From: an uncultured Eubacteriales bacterium
Lineage (GTDB): Bacteria > Bacillota > Clostridia > Oscillospirales > CAG-272
Direction: 5' to 3'
Length of the DNA: 64,000 nt
Assembly: GCA_958352145.1 (NCBI GenBank)
Contig: CATWNM010000005.1
Coordinates: 16,932-80,931 of the forward strand
Below are positions 8,952 through 16,199 of this stretch, in pieces. The notes beneath the pieces were generated by a model. That model saw only the letters and a program-made list of their open reading frames with translations. It searched no databases and was not told where the DNA came from. Within the stretch, counting starts at the first letter, position 1. The number at the start of each line of letters is the position of its first letter. Position numbers and translations under genes: made by a program.

Positions 8952-9443
8952 TCAGTTCAAAATTGAAAGTTTCAGGTTGGTTTTTTCAGTCAGCGTGCCG
9001 CCCATCTCCACCAGATATTCTGCGGAGAAGACGCCGCCGCTGAAAGAAATGGCGTTGTTCATATGCACAGTGCTTACGCAAAGCTCGATTGGAAAATAGG
9101 GCGTTTCATACATGCAGAAATGACGCCGGCCCTGCTCGAAAACCAGCGCGGTTGAAACGGTTCCTTCCCGCGTAAGGCTTACGAGCGTGGGATTTTTTTG
9201 ATCGAAGCAGATGCGGGTTGTGGAACCTTCCATGCCGGTAATTTCAGACTCGTTGTATTCGATTTCAATGCGGCCGCTCTCCTCGGAAATTGTGCAGTCG
9301 GTGGTCAGGGTCGTGGTTTCGGACGCTGCAGCAGTGCGCGACGAGTCCGCGCCGCCGTGAAGCGTCAAACGGTCTTCTGTGTCGTATTGCAGGATAGTGG
9401 AAACGATTTCGGCTTTCGCCGTTCTTTTTTTGATGACTGACAT
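8952..9443 (-). CDS. DUF1934 domain-containing protein
   Basis: A 163-residue calycin-like beta-barrel protein of unknown function. The sequence follows the DUF1934 pattern: alternating strands, a central EIEYNESEITGMEGSTTRI segment, and a late FPIELCVST strand. It is the first gene of the minus-strand group and is followed 8 bases later by holA. No signal peptide or catalytic motif is visible. Confidence 0.8.
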   Translation of the reverse strand: MSVIKKRTAKAEIVSTILQYDTEDRLTLHGGADSSRTAAASETTTLTTDCTISEESGRIEIEYNESEITGMEGSTTRICFDQKNPTLVSLTREGTVSTALVFEQGRRHFCMYETPYFPIELCVSTVHMNNAISFSGGVFSAEYLVEMGGTLTEKTNLKLSILN

Positions 9444-9646
9444 TTTATTTGATCCTTAAACATTTTTCAGGTTAAATATATCATATGCGCGTCTTAAAGT
9501 CAACCGTTGCGGAATTTCTCATTATTTGCCTCGCGTGCGCGCCGTTTTTTTGCTCACACTACATATGATAACCGTTTCAACCTCTATGGAAATTTCGGCG
9601 TGATTCCGAGGGCAAACGGTAAAATTTGAAGTATGAGGTGGATTGT

Positions 9647-10042
9647 ATGAAAAAAATCTGCGCAGTTTTGCTTTTATCCGCGGCGCTGTGCGTTGGTGCA
9701 GGCGCGGTGGCGCCCCGGGAGTACTTGGCAAAGGCCATTGCAGTAGGGACGCATGGAGAACCGTTTGTGGTCAAGGTCGCTTATGGTGAAATGCTTTTGC
9801 GCCGTATGGAGAGCGAGCTTTTTCCGGATACGCTTCCGGCGCTTGTATATGCGATGCGGCAGAGCGACGCCGTCCGCCGCGCGCTGCCTGGCGACGCTGA
9901 TCTGTGTGCGGCGGATATTGCGGCGCAAAATTTGAAATTTACGGGCGGCGCTTTGTACGTTGCAAAATGGAAAGACGTAGAAAACACGCCGCTTTCCATG
10001 CGGAGCGGCGTGCGGTTTTACGATTGGTTTTTCTATTCCTGA
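9647..10042 (+). CDS. Small secreted SleB-like cell-wall hydrolase homologue
   Basis: A 131-residue exported protein. The first 22 or so residues are a signal peptide (MKKICAVLLLSAALCVGAGA). The rest resembles a shortened SleB/CwlJ-type hydrolase domain: GEPFVVKVAYGEMLLRRM matches the catalytic-Glu region (GEPYxGQVAVAAVxLNR in the family), and GGALYV matches the late GGALYY motif. It is shorter than the normal domain and the central substrate loop is changed, so activity is uncertain. The ATG at 9647 follows GAGGTG; a TTG at 9626 in the same frame lacks a site. Its 3' end overlaps the convergent rnr gene by 10 bases. Confidence 0.65.
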   Translation: MKKICAVLLLSAALCVGAGAVAPREYLAKAIAVGTHGEPFVVKVAYGEMLLRRMESELFPDTLPALVYAMRQSDAVRRALPGDADLCAADIAAQNLKFTGGALYVAKWKDVENTPLSMRSGVRFYDWFFYS

Positions 10043-12123
10043 GGCAAATTTTCTTCGGCTGGTTCCATATAGATCCGGCGGCGCAGGACATTGGCCTCGG
10101 TAATGCAGACGCGCATCGGCTGTCCTAAGCGGTATATGGTTTTGCCGCGGCCAAGCGTCCGCGCGGCTTCGTTAAATGAAAATCCCTCTCCGAGTTTTTC
10201 AAGCGGTATCAATCCCTCGCAGGTGTTTTCCAGTTCGCAGAAAAGACCGAACGGCGTTACGGAACTGATAACTGCGTCGAATATGCCGCCGACTTCTTTC
10301 TGCATATAGATGACTTTATAGAGATCCTCTATATCCCGTTCGGCCGTCATGGCGCGCAGTTCGTTATCGCTGGAGGCTTCGGCGCTGGCTTTGGCAAAGC
10401 GCGCGTATTTGGATACCGCGGCGCCCGCACCGTTTTCTAAGGCGTATTTTAAAATCCGGTGCACGGAGAGATCGGGATAGCGGCGGATTGGGGAAGTGAA
10501 GTGGCAGTAGTAAGAAAGACCTAGCCCAAAATGATCGGCGCGTTTTTCACTGTATTTTGCTTTCATCTGCGCGCGCAGCGTCACGCGGGATACGACGCGC
10601 GCGATACCTTTTTCCTCCGCTTCGCGCAGGATCGGCGCAAACGAGGCGGTCGTCAGTTTCTTTTGCCGCAGAGACAGAATGGACAGCCCTGCATTGTGTA
10701 TGAAATTTTTATATGCAGTCAGTTTGTCTTCGTCCGGCGCTTCGTGAATGCGGAAGACGCAGGGAAGCTGATGCATGCACATATAGCGCGCGACGGCTTC
10801 ATTTGCCGTCAGCATAAATTGTTCGATCAGACGCTCGGCGTCTCCCCGGCTGCGCCGGATAATATCGACCGGCATGCCCTCCTCGTTCAGAATAAATTTG
10901 GCTTCCGCGCTTTCCAGTTCCAGCACCCCGCGAGCGTCTGCACGGTGCGCCAATATTTTATAGAGCGGGTACATGGATAAAAGCTGTTTGTAGACTGGCT
11001 TATATTTTTCATAGTAGGGAGAATGCGTGTGGTTTCTGAAAAGGTCGTTTACCTCACTGTAAACGCCGCGTACTTTGGAGCGGATAATCGTGTTCTCAAT
11101 TCTGCAGTCTGTGATTGCGCCGGTATGATCCAGCGTGATCAGCGCGCTGAGCGCGTATTTGTCTGTCCCTGCATCGAGCGAGCACGCGCCGTTCGAGAGG
11201 CATTCGGGCAGCATAGGCACGACCTTGTCCGTAAAATATATGCTCGTGCCGCGGGCAAACGCCTCTTTGTCTACCGGCGTACCGTAACGCACATAATACG
11301 ATACGTCGGCGATATGCACGCCGAGGATGTAACCGTCGCGTGTGACCTCAAGCGAAATCGCGTCGTCCAAATCTTTTGCGTCCGCGCCGTCGATTGTAAA
11401 AATTACGCTGTCGCGCAGATCCAGCCGGCCGCTTGTGGAAAGCGGCGTCGCGGCGGCTTTTTCCGCCGCATAAACGGCTTTCTCGGGAAATATGGTGCGT
11501 ATGCCATGTTCCAGCAATACGGCTTCGTAGTTCGCGCCCAGCGATTCTGCCCGGCCAAGTACGCGGAGAATTTCGCCTTTGGGCGCGCGCGTTTGATCCC
11601 CGTAATCGGTTATTTTGCAGAGCACTTTGTCGCCGTCGGCGGCTTCGGGATGCGCCGCGACTTTTATCTCAAAGAAAAAATGCGGATTGTCGGGACGCAC
11701 GCGGCAGACGGGAGCGCCGCGCCTTGTATGTCCGCGTTCAAAGTAGGTGCCGCAGCATGTTTCGATCCCGCGCTGCTTGATCTCGCAGACGCTGCCCTCC
11801 GCATGGTATTTTCGGTCGGGTTTTGGAATCAGATCGCGCTTTTTTACGCGGATTGCAACACGATCGCCAGTTAAGGCACCGCCGCAATTTTTTGCAGGAA
11901 TGAAAATATCGTCGGTCAAGTGAAAGCCCTCATCGGCCGTCACAAATCCGAACCCCCGTTCGCTTCCCGAGAAAATGCCTTCAATGATCGTCGTACGTGC
12001 GCTATGCGCCGCTTTCCCACTTTTATTTTGATGCTTTACAGCTTCTCCCGCGGCCGCGCGTTTTTTTTCTGCGCGTTTTTCCGCATGATGGGAGAAGCTT
12101 TTTTTTGAATTCTTTTTTCGCAT
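10033..12123 (-). CDS. rnr: Ribonuclease R (3'-5' exoribonuclease)
   Basis: Hydrolytic exoribonuclease degrading structured RNA. The 696-residue protein starts with a Lys-rich tail, then cold-shock domains (residues about 45-200, with GSERGFGFVTAD), then the RNB catalytic domain with the metal-binding segment TIDGADAKDLDDAIS (about 250-264). A long RNB core follows (HFTSPIRRYPDLSVHR), and a C-terminal S1 domain ends the protein (FDAVISSVTPFGLFCELE). It lies close downstream of secG, as in many Firmicutes. Confidence 0.95.
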   Translation of the reverse strand: MRKKNSKKSFSHHAEKRAEKKRAAAGEAVKHQNKSGKAAHSARTTIIEGIFSGSERGFGFVTADEGFHLTDDIFIPAKNCGGALTGDRVAIRVKKRDLIPKPDRKYHAEGSVCEIKQRGIETCCGTYFERGHTRRGAPVCRVRPDNPHFFFEIKVAAHPEAADGDKVLCKITDYGDQTRAPKGEILRVLGRAESLGANYEAVLLEHGIRTIFPEKAVYAAEKAAATPLSTSGRLDLRDSVIFTIDGADAKDLDDAISLEVTRDGYILGVHIADVSYYVRYGTPVDKEAFARGTSIYFTDKVVPMLPECLSNGACSLDAGTDKYALSALITLDHTGAITDCRIENTIIRSKVRGVYSEVNDLFRNHTHSPYYEKYKPVYKQLLSMYPLYKILAHRADARGVLELESAEAKFILNEEGMPVDIIRRSRGDAERLIEQFMLTANEAVARYMCMHQLPCVFRIHEAPDEDKLTAYKNFIHNAGLSILSLRQKKLTTASFAPILREAEEKGIARVVSRVTLRAQMKAKYSEKRADHFGLGLSYYCHFTSPIRRYPDLSVHRILKYALENGAGAAVSKYARFAKASAEASSDNELRAMTAERDIEDLYKVIYMQKEVGGIFDAVISSVTPFGLFCELENTCEGLIPLEKLGEGFSFNEAARTLGRGKTIYRLGQPMRVCITEANVLRRRIYMEPAEENLPQE

Positions 12124-12181
12124 GCGCTAAGTTAACCTCGTTTTGTTATGGGGGATAAGATCGAAGATGAAGATAATAAAG

Positions 12182-12216
12182 GAATCCGCTTTTTAGTATA
12201 AACCAAAAGCGGATTC
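12182..12216. terminator. Hairpin between secG and rnr
   Basis: A perfect 12-bp inverted repeat (12182-12193 with 12205-12216) directly after secG on the minus strand. There is no long T-run after the stem, so it may only partly terminate and may let some transcription into rnr. Confidence 0.55.
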
Positions 12217-12235
12217 TGTAAACTCGTAATTTGAT

Positions 12236-12619
12236 TTATTCAGCCGGCGTGGTTGTATCTTCGGTGGCTGACGTGGTTTCGTGATCGTGATCATCTTCGG
12301 AGTCGGCCGTTGTCACAATGCCTTCATAGCCTTCTGCGCCCGGAAGGCCGAAATCCACATTCGCGTTATAATTGATGTCGGGCTGGATAGCATATACGGC
12401 AATGACGACAGCGACAAAAACGATCGCGACCACAGTTGTCGCCGTGGAAAGCATTTTATCAATCGCTTTGCCCTTGGTTTTTCCAAAAAAAGTTTCCGCG
12501 CCGCCGGCAATCGTACCGGACAGATTTTTCGCTTTGCCATGTTGCATCAGCACCGCAATCACGAGAAAAACCGCGCAGACTAAAAGAATGATTCCCAATA
12601 TCAGTTCAAAAGTACTCAT
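12236..12619 (-). CDS. secG: Preprotein translocase subunit SecG
   Basis: Membrane component of the SecYEG protein-export channel. The protein shows the family pattern: helix 1 (about residues 4-24), the loop QHGKAKNLSGTIAGGAETFFGK, and helix 2 (about 54-76). I start it at the ATG at 12619, behind GGAGG; the open frame extends upstream to 12739 without SecG-like sequence. The 127-residue product is longer than typical SecG (70-80 aa) because of a roughly 45-residue acidic, Thr-rich tail ending EDDHDHETTSATEDTTTPAE. Confidence 0.93.
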   Translation of the reverse strand: MSTFELILGIILLVCAVFLVIAVLMQHGKAKNLSGTIAGGAETFFGKTKGKAIDKMLSTATTVVAIVFVAVVIAVYAIQPDINYNANVDFGLPGAEGYEGIVTTADSEDDHDHETTSATEDTTTPAE

Positions 12620-12799
12620 GTCCGAGCTATCCTCCAAAAATTTCAACGAAATTCTTTTTATTTCAAAGATGCATATACAAGCATGCGCTTGCAACGCAAA
12701 ATACATTTTAGCATATGAAACGTTAAAAATCAATACCAATTTAAAAATTCTGCCAAAAATATATTTTAATATTCAAAACAAAACAGTGATTTTTTTGTA

Positions 12800-12828
12800 T
12801 TGCCATATTTATATCAATATGGTACTAT
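12800..12828 (+). promoter_or_regulatory. Predicted promoter for the GH43 gene
   Basis: TTGCCA (12800-12805), a 17-base spacer and TACTAT (12823-12828), 51 bases before the start codon in an AT-rich stretch. Confidence 0.5.
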
Positions 12829-12879
12829 ATTGCAGGAGCATTTATTTTTGTAAACTAATTTGTAAATGGGAGCGATGGG

Positions 12880-13830
12880 ATGAAAGAGCGGTTCAGAAAT
12901 CCGATTACCGAAGACGGCGCGGATCCGTTCGTTGTATTTTTTGAAGGAAAATATTATTATGTTTACAGCGCGGCGGGCGGATTGTATGTCAGCAGCGCGG
13001 AAAATATTCATAAGCTGAGCCGGGACGGAAAAAATGTATTTGCGCCGCCGGAGGGTACGCCGTATTCCAAGAATTACTGGGCGCCTGAGATTCATTTGAT
13101 CGGCGGCAGGTGGTATTTGTATGTTGCTGCGGACGACGGCTGCAATGCAAATCATCGAATGTATGTTCTCGAATCGGAGAACGGACGTCCGGACGGCGTC
13201 TACAAAATGCTGGGGAAAATTACAGATCCTTCGGATTGCTGGGCGATCGACGGCACGGTGCTGGTTTTTGGCGGCAGGCTGTATTTTGTCTGGTCGGGCT
13301 GGGAGAAGGCTGGTGATGGAGTACAGAATATTTATATCGCGCCCATGTCTTCTCCGGCGGAAATCTGCGGCGAACGCGTGTTGCTTTCTGCGCCGGATCA
13401 TGCGTGGGAGTGCCGGGGCGCGGGGGTATCAAAATCCGGCAAACTGCTGCCTAAGGTGAACGAGGGGCCGCAGATCTTATATAAAGACGATGCCATTCAT
13501 ATTATCTATTCCGCCAGCGGAAGCTGGTGCAGGCACTATTGTCTCGGGCGACTGACGTTTCGCGGCGGAGATCCGCTGGATCCGAAATGCTGGCAAAAAT
13601 ATGGCGAACCGGTGTTCAGCGAGTACGAAGGCGCTTATGGCCCCGGGCATTGTTCGTTTACGAAAAGCGTGGATGGCCGCGAAGATTTTATTATCTATCA
13701 TGCGCGTCGGGACGCTGACGGCGGATGGACGGGTCGAGGCATGCGCGCCCAGCCTTTCACCTGGGATAAAGACGTGCCGGTATTCGGCCGTCCGGTTTCG
13801 CCGGAGGAATGGGTGGAAATCCCTGTCTGA
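12880..13830 (+). CDS. Glycoside hydrolase family 43 (five-bladed beta-propeller)
   Basis: Probable arabinofuranosidase, xylosidase or arabinanase. The typical GH43 acidic residues are visible: the base Asp in NPITEDGADPFVV (Asp11), the pKa-modulating Asp in SDCWAIDGTVL (near 125), and the acid Glu in LPKVNEGPQILY (near 193). The late HCSFTKSVDGREDFIIYHAR block is also typical. The 316 residues have no signal peptide, so it is cytosolic and would act on imported oligosaccharides. It is likely co-transcribed with the aldose epimerase gene downstream. Confidence 0.9.
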   Translation: MKERFRNPITEDGADPFVVFFEGKYYYVYSAAGGLYVSSAENIHKLSRDGKNVFAPPEGTPYSKNYWAPEIHLIGGRWYLYVAADDGCNANHRMYVLESENGRPDGVYKMLGKITDPSDCWAIDGTVLVFGGRLYFVWSGWEKAGDGVQNIYIAPMSSPAEICGERVLLSAPDHAWECRGAGVSKSGKLLPKVNEGPQILYKDDAIHIIYSASGSWCRHYCLGRLTFRGGDPLDPKCWQKYGEPVFSEYEGAYGPGHCSFTKSVDGREDFIIYHARRDADGGWTGRGMRAQPFTWDKDVPVFGRPVSPEEWVEIPV

Positions 13831-13895
13831 GGCGGGTGCCGTGATTGTTGGTTTATTGAATCAAATGAATAAATTGAATGCAAGAGGGTAAGATT

Positions 13896-14774
13896 TTGAA
13901 ATACATATTGGAAAATGAACAATTAAAAGTTATGGTGGATACAAAAGGGGCCGAGCTTCAGAGCCTCTATTCCAAAGCGCTGGAAAAGGAATATCTATGG
14001 CAGCCCGGCGCGGAAATATGGAATGCGCATTCGATCCTTTTGTTCCCGAATCCGGGACGCATTGCGCATGACCGCACGATTATCGGGGGAAAAGAATATC
14101 CGGCAACCATGCATGGATTTGCCAAGGACATGGAGTTTACGGCTGCGGAAGCGTCAAATGCGCGGCTTGTGCTGGAATTGGCTGCAAATCCTGAAACGCG
14201 GTTTTTCTTTCCGTATGCCTTTTTGTTCCGCGTAATTTTTGCACTTAAAGAGGACGTGCTGGAGCAGCGCCTGGAGGTTGTCAACCGGGACGATCAGACG
14301 ATCTATTTCTCCCTCGGCGCACATCCCGGCTTTTATTGTCCGATCGATCTTTCCGAAAGCGGCGACGATTATGTCCTGCGGTTTGACCGTCCTCAGGAGA
14401 TCGAGCTTTTGGAAAGCGAGCCGGGAACCCGGCTGCTGACCGGCAGGAAGACGCCGCTGACCAAGGGCAGCGCCGAAATTTTCGTCGGCGAACATTTTTT
14501 TGATAATGGTCCGATGCTGTATGGCAACGTGCAGGCGGATACGATCACGCTGCTGTCTAAAAAATCAGGACGTTTCGTCGAAATGGGTATTCGGAATTTT
14601 CCGTACATGTGTCTTTGGGGCGTAGGTTCGAAGATGCAGATCCTCTGCATCGAGCCGTGGTGCGGTATGAGTGACCTGACGCATACGGATCATGTATGGG
14701 AGACAAAGCTTGGAATTGAAAAAGCGGAAGTGGGCGAAACCTTTGTGCGCACGCTGACCTATCGTGTCGGTTGA
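13896..14774 (+). CDS. Aldose 1-epimerase family protein (LacX-like)
   Basis: Galactose mutarotase-fold enzyme, probably interconverting sugar anomers in the cytosol. It contains the LFPNPGRI motif, a catalytic-type His in LGAHPGFYCP, and the CIEPWCGMSD block typical of the LacX-like branch. I prefer the TTG at 13896 because AGAGGG sits 7 bases upstream; an in-frame ATG at 13878 has no ribosome binding site and would add six residues. The product is 292 residues. It follows GH43 by about 65 bases, which fits oligosaccharide use. Confidence 0.85.
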   Translation: MKYILENEQLKVMVDTKGAELQSLYSKALEKEYLWQPGAEIWNAHSILLFPNPGRIAHDRTIIGGKEYPATMHGFAKDMEFTAAEASNARLVLELAANPETRFFFPYAFLFRVIFALKEDVLEQRLEVVNRDDQTIYFSLGAHPGFYCPIDLSESGDDYVLRFDRPQEIELLESEPGTRLLTGRKTPLTKGSAEIFVGEHFFDNGPMLYGNVQADTITLLSKKSGRFVEMGIRNFPYMCLWGVGSKMQILCIEPWCGMSDLTHTDHVWETKLGIEKAEVGETFVRTLTYRVG

Positions 14775-14782
14775 AAAAAGTA

Positions 14783-14811
14783 TTGCATTTTGCACGGCAA
14801 TGTGCTATAAT
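14783..14811 (+). promoter_or_regulatory. Promoter of the pheST T-box transcript
   Basis: TTGCAT (14783-14788), a 17-base spacer and perfect TATAAT (14806-14811), placed 9 bases after the preceding stop codon and upstream of the T-box leader. Confidence 0.75.
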
Positions 14812-14817
14812 TCTAAT

Positions 14818-15066
14818 ATTAAAGGCATAGATGAAGTTTGCTGTGTCCGGCAAAGCGTATACAGAGAGAACCGCCTGGGCTGCGAGCGGTTTTGCGTTTG
14901 GACATGTGCGTTTCGCTTCGGAGCCGGCAGGGTGAATCAGAAGTAGCCCGGTCCGGGCGCTCCCGTTACAGAGCGGTAAAGTGTCGGCTTTATGTCGGAA
15001 TGCGGGTGGTACCGCGGATATTTGTCTGAATGTCCGTCCCAATATGGTTGGGACGGACTTTTTTGT
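14818..15066 (+). promoter_or_regulatory. T-box leader controlling pheST (tRNA-Phe sensing)
   Basis: A tRNA-responsive transcription switch. The invariant T-box core GGGTGGTACCGCGG lies at 15004-15017. An intrinsic terminator follows (GTCCGTCCC at 15032-15040 pairs with 15050-15058, then seven T). The GA-rich AGAGAG element of stem I is at 14863-14868. The specifier is best read as TTC (Phe) at 14912-14914, by comparison with the usual TTCACTTCGGAG arrangement (here TTCGCTTCGGAG). Uncharged tRNA-Phe should stabilise the antiterminator and turn pheST on. I did not compute the fold. Confidence 0.93.
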
Positions 15067-15164
15067 CTGCCGAAGGTTGTTTTGACCGTATAGATCGGGC
15101 TTAAACATCGGCAAGTCAATATTTTGCAGCGTAAATTTTAATTGTATAAAGAATAGGAGGCGTT

Positions 15165-16187
15165 TTGAATTTGAAAGAAATGCTGGAAAAAATCAAAGCT
15201 GAAGCGGCGGCAAAGCTGGAGGCGGCCAATGCCGACCTTGAAGCGATCCGTGTGCAGTATCTCGGGAAAAAGGGAGAACTGACTGGCGTGCTGCGCGGCA
15301 TGGGGGCACTGAGCGCCGAAGAGCGTCCGAAGATCGGGCAGATGGCCAATGAAGTGCGCGCGTATATTGAGCAGCGTATTGAAGACCGGCGCGCGGCGCA
15401 GGAAGCTGAGGCACTGCAGCAGCGGCTCGACGGCGAGACGGTGGATGTGACCATGCCGGTCGAATCATTGGCGCGCGGTGCGCGGCATCCGCTTTCGATT
15501 GTGCAGACCGAACTTGAGGATATTTTTATCGGCCTTGGATTTGAGATCGCGGAGGGGCCGGAAGTCGAGTATGATTATTACAATTTCCAGGCGCTCAACA
15601 TCCCGGAAAATCACCCCGCGCGGGATACGCAGGACACTTTTTATGTAACGGACAAGATTCTGCTTCGTTCGCAGACGTCTCCGGTGCAGGTGCGTACGAT
15701 GGAGAAAAAGCGGCCCCCTATCCGCGTGATTTCGCCGGGGCGCGTATATCGTTCGGACGCTGTGGACGCCACGCATTCGCCGCTCTTTCATCAGCTTGAA
15801 GGGCTTGTCGTGGATAAAGGCATTACGATGGGGGATCTGAAGGGTACGCTGGAACTGTTTGCGAAAAAAATGTTCGGTGAAAATACGAAAATCCGGTTCC
15901 GTCCCCATCATTTCCCGTTCACCGAGCCCTCGGCCGAAGTGGACGTTTCTTGTTTTGTCTGCGGCGGAAAAGGGTGCGCGCTTTGCAAAGGGGAAGGCTG
16001 GATCGAGATTCTCGGCGCGGGCATGGTGCATCCCAATGTGCTTCGGGGCTGTGATATCGACCCGGATGAATACAGCGGATTCGCTTTTGGCATGGGAATC
16101 GAGCGAATTGTTATGCGCAAATACAATATCAGTGATATGAGGCTGCTTTACGAGAACGATATTCGGTTTCTCAGGCAGTTTCGGTAA
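15165..16187 (+). CDS. pheS: Phenylalanine--tRNA ligase alpha subunit
   Basis: Catalytic subunit charging tRNA-Phe. The N-terminal coiled coil (residues 1-85) is followed by a class-II synthetase core with GARHPLS (about 104-110), the motif-2 region RVYRSDAVDATHSPLFHQLEG and the motif-3 segment GFAFGMGIERI. Length 340 fits the family. The start is a TTG after AGGAGG; a second in-frame TTG at 15171 has better spacing and is also possible. Expression is under the T-box. pheT begins 12 bases downstream. Confidence 0.97.
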   Translation: MNLKEMLEKIKAEAAAKLEAANADLEAIRVQYLGKKGELTGVLRGMGALSAEERPKIGQMANEVRAYIEQRIEDRRAAQEAEALQQRLDGETVDVTMPVESLARGARHPLSIVQTELEDIFIGLGFEIAEGPEVEYDYYNFQALNIPENHPARDTQDTFYVTDKILLRSQTSPVQVRTMEKKRPPIRVISPGRVYRSDAVDATHSPLFHQLEGLVVDKGITMGDLKGTLELFAKKMFGENTKIRFRPHHFPFTEPSAEVDVSCFVCGGKGCALCKGEGWIEILGAGMVHPNVLRGCDIDPDEYSGFAFGMGIERIVMRKYNISDMRLLYENDIRFLRQFR

Positions 16188-16199
16188 GGAGGCGGACAG

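Noticed and set aside
10531..11874. Two long plus-strand frames of 149 and 283 codons
   Set aside because: They lie wholly opposite rnr and reflect its codon bias.
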